DNA of 64,000 nt. It comes from Aeromicrobium erythreum (GTDB lineage Bacteria > Actinomycetota > Actinomycetes > Propionibacteriales > Nocardioidaceae). Both the position numbers and the translations under genes were made by a program. Shown piece after piece: positions 37,826 through 46,460 of this stretch. Position 1 is the first letter of the stretch, and the number at the start of each line of letters is the position of its first letter. The notes below the pieces were generated by a model. The model saw only the letters and a list, made by a program, of their open reading frames with translations. It did no database searches and had not been told where the DNA came from. The DNA lies in contig NZ_CP011502.1 in NCBI RefSeq assembly GCF_001509405.1, forward strand, positions 2,976,001 to 3,040,000. The letters are read 5' to 3'.

Positions 37826-38200
37826 TCAGTGCTTGAACGGGTTCAGCGACCGCCCCATCAGGTACTGCAGGCGGAACGGCACCGGACGCATGGCGTGGGA
37901 GAGCACCTTGTTCACGCGGCCCGGGACGCACACGGGCTTGCCCGACTCGACGGCCGCCCAGCCCTCGCGGGCGACGGCGTCGGCCTCCTGCCAGAGGAGG
38001 GCCGGGAGCCGGTTGGCGGCCTCGGCGCTGCCCATCGTCGCGTGGAACTCGCTGCGGGTGAAGCCCGGGCAGAGCGCCGTGACGTGGACGCCGTGCGGCT
38101 TGAGCTCCATGTCGAGCGCCTGCGACATGTCGAGCACGTAGCTCTTGATGCCGGTGTACAGCAGGCTCTCGCCGGGCGGGGCGAACGCCGCGAGCGAGGT
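37826..38200 (-). pseudogene. Short-chain dehydrogenase, C-terminal remnant
   Basis: The frame encodes only the second half of an SDR enzyme: it begins with TSLAAFAP and continues with the catalytic LLYTGIKSYVLDMSQAL (the YxxxK segment), ALCPGFTRSEF, and a C-terminus that runs to a normal stop. The Rossmann cofactor half is missing; upstream of 38200 the DNA belongs to a different gene on the other strand. Interpreted as a 5'-truncated remnant at a deletion junction. Confidence 0.8.
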
Positions 38201-38201
38201 G

Positions 38202-38624
38202 CCGGCGCGGCCGTTCGTGCTGGCGGCGCAGCAGTACGTGGCCGACCCGACCCGCTCCGTCGGCGACCTTCACCCGTTCTACACGTACGCGCACGTGCCG
38301 GCGGGCTACACCGGCGACGCGGCCGACGCGATCGTCGCGCAGGTCGAGCGCTTCGCGCCCGGGTTCCGCGACCGCATCCGCGCCACGGCCGTCTGCAGCA
38401 CGACGCAGATGTCGCGGAAGAACGCGAACTACGTCGGCGGCGACATCGTGTCGGGCGCGAACGACCCGCTGCAGCTCGTGTTCCGCCCTCGCGTCACCCT
38501 CCACCCGTACGCGACCGGAGCCGACGGCGTCTTCCTCTGCTCGGCCGCCACTCCTCCAGGCGCTGGTGCGCACGGCATGTCGGGCTACTGGGCGGCGCAG
38601 GCGGCACTGCGCTCGCTCACCTGA
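38202..38624 (+). pseudogene. Phytoene-desaturase-like FAD oxidoreductase, C-terminal remnant
   Basis: The frame encodes the last ~140 residues of a CrtI-like NAD(P)/FAD oxidoreductase: ARPFVLAAQQ, HPFYTYAHVPAGYTGD, VERFAPGFRDRI, NYVGGDIVSGAN and CSAATPPGAGAHGM (the conserved FAD-binding tail), ending at a normal stop. The N-terminal FAD domain (GXGXXG) is absent. Its truncated 5' end touches the truncated 5' end of the SDR remnant on the opposite strand. Confidence 0.8.
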
Positions 38625-38684
38625 GGCCCACGAAGATCGGCTGCCGCACCGCTGTGCGCGACGTGGAGCACCCGCTCGCGCGCC

Positions 38685-39610
38685 TCAGGTCGAGCAGTGC
38701 GTGTAGTAGTACTGCGACACCTTCGTCGAGGCGTCGAGGTACTCCTTGGAGGAGAAGTCCGCGAACGGGCTGGTGCCTCCCGAGCTGCTGGCCGAGGCCG
38801 AGCTGGACATCAGGTCGGCGAGGACCTTCACGTCGTCGGCGATCTCCGCCGGGGCGGCCTTGCGCAGCGCCTCGTACTTCGCCGCCGTCTCGTCGAGCTG
38901 CTGGCGCAGGGCGTCGAGGTCGGGGGTGCCGCCCTCGCTGTTGAGGTTGTCGAGGCTGCTGAGGCTGCTGTCGCGCAGGTCCTTCATGACCGAGCAGAAC
39001 TGGTCGGAGTCGCCGGAGCCGCTCGCCTCGTCCCCACCCTTGTCACCGCCCTTGTCGTCGCTGTCCTTCGAGGCCGACGTGCCGGCCACCGGGCTGCCGG
39101 AGTCGTCGTCGCCGGTGAGGGCGCTGATGCCGAAGTAGCCACCCGCGACGAGCGCGGCGATGACGCCGAGCACGAGCAGGACGCGGGCGACGCTCGTCCC
39201 GCCGCTGCTCGTCGCGTCACTGCTCGTTGCCTCGGTGCTCCCAGCGCCGTCGCTCGCGAGTGCGGTCGGGGCCGGGGTCGGCTCGAGCGGGACGGTCGGC
39301 TCGGCGACGGTCTCGACGGGCGGCTCCTCGACGGGGGCCTCCTGCACCGGGCTCTCCTGCGTGGGGGGCGCGGGCGGGCCGGCGGTCCCGGCGGCGGAGG
39401 CGGCGGGGGCACTGCCGCGGCGCGGGCGGCGATCGCCTCCCGGACGGTGTCGTCGCCGTGCTCGCCGAGCCACTCGAGGAGGCCGTCGTAGGCCTGGGGG
39501 TGCGCGGCGATGAGGGGCCACGTCTCGCGGTCGGCCTGGGCGATCTCGTGCAGCCGGGCTGCGGAGGTCCGGGGGTCGGCGGCCTCGCGCTGCAGGTCGT
39601 CGTTCGTCAT
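38685..39610 (-). pseudogene. LRV-domain membrane protein, frame broken by a -1 shift
   Basis: Reading from ATG 39608-39610, the first 65-70 residues are a variant leucine-rich-repeat-like domain (AADPRTSAARLHEIA, ETWPLIAAHP, LLEWLGEHGDD) followed by poly-proline. The expected rest (an acidic Pro/Glu linker TQESPVQEAPVEEPPVE, a membrane helix VLLVLGVIAALVAGGYFG and a C-terminal extracytoplasmic domain with QFCSVMKDLRD and THCST) is in the -1 frame. The frames could be joined at C CCC CCA (39362-39368). Either a homopolymer sequencing/real deletion, or programmed slippage; see findings. Confidence 0.7.
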
Positions 39611-39774
39611 GGTCTGGCTCCGGCGTAGGACGTGTGAGGGGCAGGCGCCACGACCTCAGCTGGGCTCAGGCCGCGACGCGATCTTGCGCCATCGTACGAC
39701 TTGGCCCGGTCACGTCCGACGCGTGGTCTCGTGGCTGTACGGCGGTGACTTCTCCACCGAGAACGGCCCGCGTC

Positions 39775-39861
39775 CGGTGGAGGATCCACCGCCCGCGCGC
39801 CCACGCCCCGAGCGGTGCGAGATCCACCCGAAGAACCGCTCCTCCGGTGGACGATCCACCG
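39775..39861. repeat. GGTGGA-NNN-TCCACC palindromes, copies 2 and 3
   Basis: CGGTGGAGGATCCACCG (39775-39791) and CGGTGGACGATCCACCG (39845-39861) are 17-bp hairpins that differ at one loop base. A further GATCCACCCG half-site lies between them (39831-39840). The 270-bp interval 39611-39880 between the LRV gene and ssuD holds no gene. The motif also occurs at 15714-15728. Confidence 0.8.
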
Positions 39862-39880
39862 CCCGGGGGCGAGTGAGGGG

Positions 39881-40990
39881 TCAGCCGAGGAGCGGACGGA
39901 CACCCTCGGCGAACCAGTACGCCTCCTCGACGTGCGGGTAGCCCGAGAGCACGAACTCCTCGATGCCGATGGCGCGGTACTGCTCCACCAGCTCGGCCAC
40001 CTCGCGGTGCGACCCGACGAGGGCCGTGCCCGCACCACCGCGCACGAGGCCGACGCCGGCCCACAGTCCCGGCGCGACCTCGAGGTCGTGGGCGTCGCGC
40101 GCGTCGCGCCGCCCCTCGTGCAGGGCGCGCATGCGCTGCTGGCCCACCGACAACGACGCCCCCAGCGTGTCCTGGGCCTGCGCGACCACCGCCGGGTCGA
40201 GCTCGTCGAGCATCTGCTGCGCGACCGCCCAGGCCGCCTCGCTGGTGTCGCGCGTGATGACGTGGAGCCGGATGCCGAACCGCAGCTCGCGCCCCTGCTC
40301 CTTCGCCAGCCCGCGGATCCAGTCGAGCTTCTCGGCGACCAGGTCGACCGGCTCGCCCCACGTCAGGTAGACGTCGACGTGCTTCGCGGCCACCGGACCC
40401 GCGGCCGGCGACGAGCCGCCGAAGTACAGCTCCGGCAGCGGGTCGGGCGCCTCGCGGGTGCGGGCGTCGCGGACGTCGTAGTACTCGCCCGTGAAGTCGA
40501 ACCCGCCGTCCCACGCGCCCCGCACCACGGTGAGGAACTCGTCGGTGCGGGCGTAGCGCTGCTCCTGCGTGAGCCGGTCGCCGAAGCGCGCCTGCTCCGC
40601 CGGCTCCCCGCCGGTGACGACGTTGAGCAGCAGCCGCCCGTTCGACAGCCGCTGGTAGGTCGCGGCCATCTGCGCGGCGAGGGTCGGCTCGATCGAGCCG
40701 GGGCGGAACGCGACGAGGAACTTCAGCCGCGACGTTTCGCGCACCAGTGCCGCCGTGGTGAGCCACGCGTCCTCGCACCACGTGCCGGTGGGCGTCAGCA
40801 CGCCCTCGTAGTCGAGCAGCTCGGCCGTGCGCGCCACCTGCGCGAGGTAGTCGATCGACGGCGGGCGGAACGCGTTGGCGGTGCCGGCGCGACCACCCGG
40901 GTGGCCGAGGCCGCCGGGCACGCCGTGCCCTCCGCCGACGAGCGTGCGCCCGTCGCCGGTCGTCGGCAGGAACCAGTGAAAGGCCGTCAT
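39881..40990 (-). CDS. ssuD: FMNH2-dependent alkanesulfonate monooxygenase
   Basis: 369 residues of the bacterial luciferase-like (LLM) fold. It starts FHWFLPTTGDGR, as SsuD does, and shows LTPTGTWCEDAW (Cys near the active site), FLVAFRPGSIEPTLAAQMAAT in parts, LLNVVTGG and YFGGSSPAA. It cleaves alkanesulfonates to aldehyde and sulfite. Its partner FMN reductase (SsuE) is not in the window. ATG 40988-40990 overlaps the ssuA stop (ATGA), so it is the last gene of ssuCBAD. Confidence 0.93.
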   Translation of the reverse strand: MTAFHWFLPTTGDGRTLVGGGHGVPGGLGHPGGRAGTANAFRPPSIDYLAQVARTAELLDYEGVLTPTGTWCEDAWLTTAALVRETSRLKFLVAFRPGSIEPTLAAQMAATYQRLSNGRLLLNVVTGGEPAEQARFGDRLTQEQRYARTDEFLTVVRGAWDGGFDFTGEYYDVRDARTREAPDPLPELYFGGSSPAAGPVAAKHVDVYLTWGEPVDLVAEKLDWIRGLAKEQGRELRFGIRLHVITRDTSEAAWAVAQQMLDELDPAVVAQAQDTLGASLSVGQQRMRALHEGRRDARDAHDLEVAPGLWAGVGLVRGGAGTALVGSHREVAELVEQYRAIGIEEFVLSGYPHVEEAYWFAEGVRPLLG

Positions 40991-42000
40991 GCGCCCGCCC
41001 CCTTCGCGGCGGCGAGCACGGCGTCGTCGTAGCGGTCGTCGAAGTAGTCGGCGAGGCTGACGTCGCGGCTCAGCTGGCCCTGCGCGACGAACGCGTCCCA
41101 CATGTCCTGCTCCGACGGTACGGCGTCGGCGACCGGGATCGGCTGGTAGGTGCGCCGCCCGATCGCGCTCTCCGTCACGTCGGCGGGCAGGCCGGTCTCC
41201 TTGGCCCAGGCCTTCGCCCACTCCGACCGGTGCGAGTTGGCCCACGCCTGCGCCCGCGCGAGCCGCTGCAGGTAGTCGCTGACGGCGGCCTCCGTGGCCG
41301 GGTCGTCGAGCGCGTCGTCGGAGGCCACCTGGAAGGCCAGACCGTTCACGACGCCGTCGCCCGTCACCAGGACCTTCGCGCCGTTGGCCACCTCGGCCTG
41401 CGACGTGAACGGGTCCCAGATCGACCACGCGTCGACGTGCCCGCCGGTGAACGCCGCCAGACCCTCGGCCGGCTGGAGCCACACGGGGTCGATGTCGTCG
41501 AGGGTCAGTCCGGCGGTCTTCAGCTGCGCGAGCAGGTGGTAGTTCGCCGAGCTGCCCTTCGCGACGGCCACCTTCTTGCCCTCGAGGTCGGCCACCGAGG
41601 TCACGTCGGAGCCCTTCGGGACGACGATCGCGTCGCCCTGGGCGCCCTGCTTGGACGCCTGCACGACCTTGAGCTTCTTGTCCTGGTCGATGGCGAACAG
41701 CGGCGGCGTGTTGCCGACCCCGCCGACGTCGACGGCGCCGCTGGCGACCGCGTCGAGCAACGGCGGGCCCGACGTGAACGGCTTCCACTGCACGTCGTAC
41801 GTCACGTCGTCGAGCTCGCCGGCGGCGGTGAGGAGCGCTTCGGAGCCGCCCTTCTGGTCGCCGACGACGAGCGTGACCTTGGACAGGTCGACCGTGCCGT
41901 CCGCGCCGACGGCGTCGGCGTTGGACGACCCTCCGCAGCCGGCGATCACCAGCGCGGCGGCGGCGAGGACGGCGGGCAGGGCGAGACGGGAGCGGTTCAC
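40987..42000 (-). CDS. ssuA: Aliphatic sulfonate ABC transporter substrate-binding lipoprotein
   Basis: 337 residues. Signal peptide with lipobox (VIAGCGG near residue 21), then a type II periplasmic-binding fold with LVVGDQKGGSEALLTAAG, GGVGNTPPLFA and HVDAWSIWDPF, typical of SsuA/TauA proteins. It binds sulfonates outside the cell. GTG 41998-42000 overlaps the ssuB stop by four bases (GTGA). Confidence 0.92.
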   Translation of the reverse strand: MNRSRLALPAVLAAAALVIAGCGGSSNADAVGADGTVDLSKVTLVVGDQKGGSEALLTAAGELDDVTYDVQWKPFTSGPPLLDAVASGAVDVGGVGNTPPLFAIDQDKKLKVVQASKQGAQGDAIVVPKGSDVTSVADLEGKKVAVAKGSSANYHLLAQLKTAGLTLDDIDPVWLQPAEGLAAFTGGHVDAWSIWDPFTSQAEVANGAKVLVTGDGVVNGLAFQVASDDALDDPATEAAVSDYLQRLARAQAWANSHRSEWAKAWAKETGLPADVTESAIGRRTYQPIPVADAVPSEQDMWDAFVAQGQLSRDVSLADYFDDRYDDAVLAAAKGAGA

Positions 42001-42788
42001 GAGATGGCCTCCTGGGCGGTGCTGGTGAGGGTGGCGGACGAGGGGCGGACCCCGAGCTGGTCGAGCAGGGTCGCGCGGTGGGCGACGAGCCGCGGGTCGT
42101 GCAGGGCGCGAGGACGCGGCAGGTCCAGGCGCAGGGAGTGCGCGACCCTGCCCTGGTCGAGCACGATGACCCGGTCGGCGAGCAGCAGGGCCTCGTCGAC
42201 GTCGTGGGTCACCAGCAGCACCGACGCCCGGTGGCGCGCCCACACGCGCAGCAGCAGGTCGTGCATCTCGATGCGGGTCAGGGCGTCGAGCGCCGAGAAC
42301 GGCTCGTCGAGGAGCAGCAGGCCCGGCTCGCTCACGAGCGCTCGGGCCAGCGAGGCGCGCTGGGCCTGTCCGCCGGACAGCGTCACGGGCCAGACGTCGG
42401 CCTTCTCCGTCAGCCCGACCTCGCCGAGCAGCTGCCGAGCCCGCTCGTCGCGCTCGCGCCGGCTGCCGGTCCGCAGGCCCAGGGCGACGTTCTGCGCCAC
42501 CCGGCGCCACGGCAGCAGCCGCGGCTCCTGGAACGCCACGGAGGTGACGCCGTCGACCTCGGCCGTGCCGGCGTCGGGGGCGTCGAGGCCCGCCAGCAGG
42601 CGCAGCAGCGTCGACTTGCCCGAGCCGCTGCGCCCGAGCAGCGCGACGAGCTCGCCGGGCGCCACGTCGAGGTCGAGGTCGTCGAGCACCACGGTGTCGC
42701 CGAACGCGCGGCGCAGGCCGCGGACCTGGACGGTGGGCGGGACGGTCGGGGCACGCAGCGCGTGGGGTGCGTTCAGCCGAGTCGCCAT
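41997..42788 (-). CDS. ssuB: Aliphatic sulfonate ABC transporter ATP-binding protein
   Basis: 263 residues. Walker A GRSGSGKST, Q-loop VAFQEPRLLPW, signature LSGGQAQRASLARA, Walker B LLLLDEPFSALDA and switch VTHDVDEA match SsuB/TauB. ATG 42786-42788 overlaps the 3' end of ssuC by 16 nt; the upstream open frame is a shadow. Confidence 0.95.
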   Translation of the reverse strand: MATRLNAPHALRAPTVPPTVQVRGLRRAFGDTVVLDDLDLDVAPGELVALLGRSGSGKSTLLRLLAGLDAPDAGTAEVDGVTSVAFQEPRLLPWRRVAQNVALGLRTGSRRERDERARQLLGEVGLTEKADVWPVTLSGGQAQRASLARALVSEPGLLLLDEPFSALDALTRIEMHDLLLRVWARHRASVLLVTHDVDEALLLADRVIVLDQGRVAHSLRLDLPRPRALHDPRLVAHRATLLDQLGVRPSSATLTSTAQEAIS

Positions 42789-43573
42789 GCGAGGGCCTTC
42801 CTCTCGAGGATGCGGACGAGCGCGTCGGTGAGCAGGCCGAGCACGCTGTAGATGAGCAGCCCGGCGACCACCTCGCCGGTGCGGCCGAACCCGGCGGCGT
42901 CGGAGACGAGGTAGCCGATGCCGGCGGTGGTGTTGATCTGCTCGGCGACGATGAGGGTCAGCCAGGCGACGCCGAGGCTGAGCCTCAGGCCGACGAGCGT
43001 GCTCGGCAGCGCGCCGGGCAGCACGATGTGCCGCAGCCGCTCGGTCCAGCCGAGGCCGAACGCCCGCGCCGCGTCGAGGTACTTGGGGTCGACGCCGCGG
43101 ATGCCGGCGAAGGTGTTGACGTAGAGCGGGAACGCGACGCCGAGCGCGATCAGCGCGTACTTCGGGGCCTCGTCGATGCCGAACCAGAGGATGAACAGCG
43201 GCAGCAGCCCGAAGTGCGGCAGGGTGCGCAGCATCTGCATGGGCGCGTCGACGACGTCCTCGCCCAGCCGGGACAGTCCCGCGAGGACGGCGAGGCCGAC
43301 GCCGACGACCGCGCCGAGGACGAAGCCCACGAGCACCCGGGTCACGGACACCTGGATGGCGTCCAGCAGCCGCCCGTCGGTCCACAGCCCCACGAGGGAG
43401 TCGAGGACGTTCAGGGGCGAGTCGAGCTTCTCGCGCGGCAGGACGCCGGTGCTCGACGCCAGCTGCCAGACGGCGAGCAGCGCCAGGGGGCTGATCGCCC
43501 GACGCCAGGCGCGGCGGGGCTGTCCTGGCCGCCGCGGCCGCCGGGTGCGGGCCAGAGGTGCGGTGAGTGACAT
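42773..43573 (-). CDS. ssuC: Aliphatic sulfonate ABC transporter permease
   Basis: About 266 residues with six transmembrane helices and the permease EAA-like segment AARAFGLGWTERLRHIVLPGALP, typical of SsuC/TauC. It may start at ATG 43573 or GTG 43582 (three residues more). First gene of the coupled ssuCBAD operon, 84 bp after the SDR gene on the same strand. I see no Cys leader peptide or obvious sulfur-responsive site in that gap. Confidence 0.93.
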   Translation of the reverse strand: MSLTAPLARTRRPRRPGQPRRAWRRAISPLALLAVWQLASSTGVLPREKLDSPLNVLDSLVGLWTDGRLLDAIQVSVTRVLVGFVLGAVVGVGLAVLAGLSRLGEDVVDAPMQMLRTLPHFGLLPLFILWFGIDEAPKYALIALGVAFPLYVNTFAGIRGVDPKYLDAARAFGLGWTERLRHIVLPGALPSTLVGLRLSLGVAWLTLIVAEQINTTAGIGYLVSDAAGFGRTGEVVAGLLIYSVLGLLTDALVRILERKALAWRLG

Positions 43574-43666
43574 GGCCGCCACCCTCGCCCGACCGTTCGA
43601 GCCCCTCGCGGGCTGCTCACGTCGTGGGCAGACCGTGGGACCCCTGCGACCTGTGCTATCCCGAGG

Positions 43667-44419
43667 TCACCACGGCACGTCGTCGCCGTGGCGGTCGAGG
43701 AAGCGCAGGCCCGGGCGCCCGCGCTGGGCCTCGATCGTGTCGACCAGCGGCGGGATGCTCTCGGACACCTCGAGCGTCGCGCCGGAGCCGCCCATGTCGG
43801 TCCGCACCCAGCCCGGCGCCAGCAGGAGGATGCTCCGAGAGCCGCCGGCCTGCCGCACGGCGTAGCTGCGCACCATCTGGTTGAGCGCGGCCTTCGTCGC
43901 GCGGTACACCTCGAAGCCGCCCGACGTGTTGTTCGCGACGCTGCCCTGGCCGGACGACATGACCGCGACGGTGCCGTCCGCGGCCACGAGGCCGTCGAGG
44001 CCCTCCACCGTGCGCATGACGCCCAGCACGTTGGTCTCCATCATGCGCGTGAAGTCGTCGGTGGCGATGTCGACCCCGACGGCCTCCTGAGGGGCGAGCG
44101 AGATGCCCGCGACCACGAGGAGGAGGTCGAAGGTCCGGCCGCGCAGACGCTCGCGGAGCGCCGCCACCTGCTCGGGCCGGGTCACGTCGAGCCGCTCCAC
44201 CTCGACGGCCTCGCGGTGCCGCTCGGCGAGCGTGCGCAGGCCCGACGGGCCGTCGGACCGCTCGGTCGCCACCACGTGCGCCCCCCGCCCCACGTACTCC
44301 TCGACCACGGCCAGGCCCAGCCCCCGGGTCGCACCGACGACCAGCACCTTCCGGGTGGTCGCGCGGGTGTCGGTGTGGCGGGTGTCGGTGTCTCGCGTGT
44401 CGCTGCTGTTGTCCTTCAT
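43667..44419 (-). CDS. Short-chain dehydrogenase/reductase
   Basis: 250 residues. It opens with a run of Asp/Thr/Arg repeats (DTRDTDTRHTDTRATTR) then the cofactor motif GATRGLGLA, the AGIS segment, catalytic Ser in VMSSGQ, and YRATK (YxxxK) near residue 170. Substrate unknown. The TetR gene is divergent, with an inverted repeat between, so it is likely its target. Confidence 0.85.
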   Translation of the reverse strand: MKDNSSDTRDTDTRHTDTRATTRKVLVVGATRGLGLAVVEEYVGRGAHVVATERSDGPSGLRTLAERHREAVEVERLDVTRPEQVAALRERLRGRTFDLLLVVAGISLAPQEAVGVDIATDDFTRMMETNVLGVMRTVEGLDGLVAADGTVAVMSSGQGSVANNTSGGFEVYRATKAALNQMVRSYAVRQAGGSRSILLLAPGWVRTDMGGSGATLEVSESIPPLVDTIEAQRGRPGLRFLDRHGDDVPW

Positions 44420-44460
44420 GGGTGCCCCCTGGGCTCGGCGACGAGCTTTCGCTCATCAGT

Positions 44461-44491
44461 TGTTGAGTCAACGCTAGCATGTCGCTCAACA
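44461..44491. promoter_or_regulatory. Candidate TetR operator
   Basis: TGTTGAG (44461-44467) and CTCAACA (44485-44491) form an exact inverted repeat in the divergent SDR/tetR promoter region. An extra GTCAAC half lies at 44467-44472. The right arm ends just before the TAGAGT -10 of tetR. Confidence 0.6.
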
Positions 44492-44507
44492 GATGTAGAG
44501 TGAAGGG

Positions 44508-45065
44508 ATGACGGACTCCCAGCCGACCCGCGCCCAGCGCCGCGAGGCGACCGCCGCACGCATCCTCGAGGCCGCCCAGGAGGAGTTCGGCACGCACGGC
44601 GACGGCGCCACCATCCGCGGCATCGCCCGGCGCGCCGGCGTCGACCCGTCGCTCGTGCTGCAGCACTACGGCTCGAAGCAGGCGCTGTTCGCCCTGGCGG
44701 TACGGCCCGTCGACGACCTCGACCACGACGACGTCCCGCGGCACCTGGAGGAGGTGCTCGACGTCCGCCTCCACGAGCTGCCCGCGCCGACCCGCGCGCT
44801 CCTGCGCTCGATGCTCACGTCGCCGCAGGCCGCGGAGGTCATGAGCACGTACCTGCAGGAGCGCGCAGCGACCCTCGCCGCGACCATGGACGACGAGCAG
44901 GCCGCGACCCGGGCCGCGCTCGTCGTCTCGAGCATCATGGGCGTCACGATCGCGCGACACTTCCTCGACCTGCCCGGCCTCGCCGACGCCAGCGGGAGCG
45001 ACCTCGCCGAGCTGGTCGAGCGGTGGCTCGAGCCGGGTCCCGACCGTCCCGCGCGCCAGGGCTGA
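44508..45065 (+). CDS. TetR-family transcriptional regulator
   Basis: 185 residues. The N-terminal helix-turn-helix (AARILEAAQEEFGTHG, IRGIARRAGVDPSLVLQHYGSK) is clear; the C-terminal ligand domain is of the TetR_C type with helical, Leu/Ala-rich sequence. ATG 44508 lies 6 nt after TAGAGT, so leaderless. It probably represses itself and the divergent SDR gene. Confidence 0.9.
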   Translation: MTDSQPTRAQRREATAARILEAAQEEFGTHGDGATIRGIARRAGVDPSLVLQHYGSKQALFALAVRPVDDLDHDDVPRHLEEVLDVRLHELPAPTRALLRSMLTSPQAAEVMSTYLQERAATLAATMDDEQAATRAALVVSSIMGVTIARHFLDLPGLADASGSDLAELVERWLEPGPDRPARQG

Positions 45066-45071
45066 GCGTCG

Positions 45072-46460
45072 TCACCCGTCGGCGGACGGTCGCCACCGGC
45101 TGCGGTTGACCTTGCCGGTGTCGGGGCGCAGACGCTCGGTGACCCGCTGCCACGACCTCGGCCGTCGTTCCGGCGCCAGCCGCTCGGCCGCCCAGCGCTC
45201 GAGGTCGGCGAGGTCGGCGTCGGTCTCGACCACGGCGTGCACCACCTGGCCGAGCCGGTCGTCGTCGGCGGGCACCACGACGCAGGCCCGCACGTCCGGG
45301 TGGGCCTCGAGCACCCCTTCCACGTCGGCCGGGTACACGACCGTCCCGCCGGTGGTCACGACGTCCGCGAGCCGGTCCTCGACGTAGAGGAAGCCTTCGG
45401 CGTCGAGGTACCCGACGTCGCCGAGGGTGTGCCAGCCGTCGCGGACGGTGGGCTCGGCGCCGACGTAGGAGTAGGTGGGGTGGTCGCGGCGCATGAGGAT
45501 CTCGCCGCGCTCGCCGGGCGCGCAGTCCTCCCCGTCGGGCCGCGCGACGCGGAACCGGGTGCCGCCGCAGCCGCGTCCGACCGACCCCGGGTGCGCGAGC
45601 CACTCCTCGCCCGTGATCATGGCGACGCCCTGCGACTCGGTGCCGGCGTAGACCTCGACCACCCGCTCCGGGCCGAGCCAGTCGATCCACGCCCGCTTGA
45701 GCCAGGCGGGGCACCGGGCACCGAGGTGCAGGACCTGCTCCAGGGACGACACGTCGGCCGCCGCGAGCGCGTCGGGTCCGAGCCGGTGGACCCGGTGCAT
45801 CGTCGCGGGCACGAGCACCGACCACGTCACCCGGCGGCGCTCGACCAGGCGGAGCCACTCGGCGGGCTCGAACGTCGGCATGAGCACCAGCTCGTGCCCG
45901 GTCATGAGGCCGCGCATGGCGTACACGAAGGGTGCGGCGTGGAACAGCGGGCTCGCGACGAGCTGCACGGCGTGCCGCGGCACGAACGGCGCGACCGGAC
46001 GGTCGAGGTCGACGGTCGCCGGCGCGGCGGCCCGCACGACCTTCGGCCGACCGGTGCTGCCGCTCGACGTGGGGGCCTTCCACGACGAGGCGACGGCGTC
46101 GGGCAGCGGACGGGGGTCGCCGTCGACCTCGCCGAGCGATGCATCGATGACGAGGGCCGGACCCGTGAGGTCGAGGACCGCCTGCCGCTCGGCGACGTCG
46201 AGCGTCGGGGCCAGTGGTTGGGGCGTGGCGCCCAGCTTCCAGGCCGCGACGCACGCGCGCACCAGGTCGATCCCGCTCGGCAGGACCACCGTGACGACGT
46301 CGTCGACGCCCACGCGGTCGCTCCACGCCCGGGCCAGCCGGTTCGTGTCGTCCTCGAGCCGGCGACGGGTCCAGACATCGTCGCCGTCGCGCACCGCCAC
46401 GGCGTCCGGCGACCGCTCCGCCAGCACGGCGAAGGCGCGGCCGATGGGCAGGTCGGTCAC
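45072..46460 (-). CDS. Acyl/aryl-AMP ligase (AMP-binding enzyme)
   Basis: 462 residues of the ANL superfamily, a compact form. Visible motifs: the P-loop TSSGSTGRPK near residue 128, VEVYAGTES, GWHTLGDVGYLD, DRLADVVTTGG (hinge), and a terminal TGKVNRSRW with the catalytic Lys. It should activate a carboxylate as acyl-AMP, probably for CoA or amide transfer. GTG 46458-46460 overlaps the glycosyltransferase stop (GTGA). Last gene of the Nit1C-type operon. I do not know it as a core member, so its substrate is open. Confidence 0.85.
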   Translation of the reverse strand: MTDLPIGRAFAVLAERSPDAVAVRDGDDVWTRRRLEDDTNRLARAWSDRVGVDDVVTVVLPSGIDLVRACVAAWKLGATPQPLAPTLDVAERQAVLDLTGPALVIDASLGEVDGDPRPLPDAVASSWKAPTSSGSTGRPKVVRAAAPATVDLDRPVAPFVPRHAVQLVASPLFHAAPFVYAMRGLMTGHELVLMPTFEPAEWLRLVERRRVTWSVLVPATMHRVHRLGPDALAAADVSSLEQVLHLGARCPAWLKRAWIDWLGPERVVEVYAGTESQGVAMITGEEWLAHPGSVGRGCGGTRFRVARPDGEDCAPGERGEILMRRDHPTYSYVGAEPTVRDGWHTLGDVGYLDAEGFLYVEDRLADVVTTGGTVVYPADVEGVLEAHPDVRACVVVPADDDRLGQVVHAVVETDADLADLERWAAERLAPERRPRSWQRVTERLRPDTGKVNRSRWRPSADG

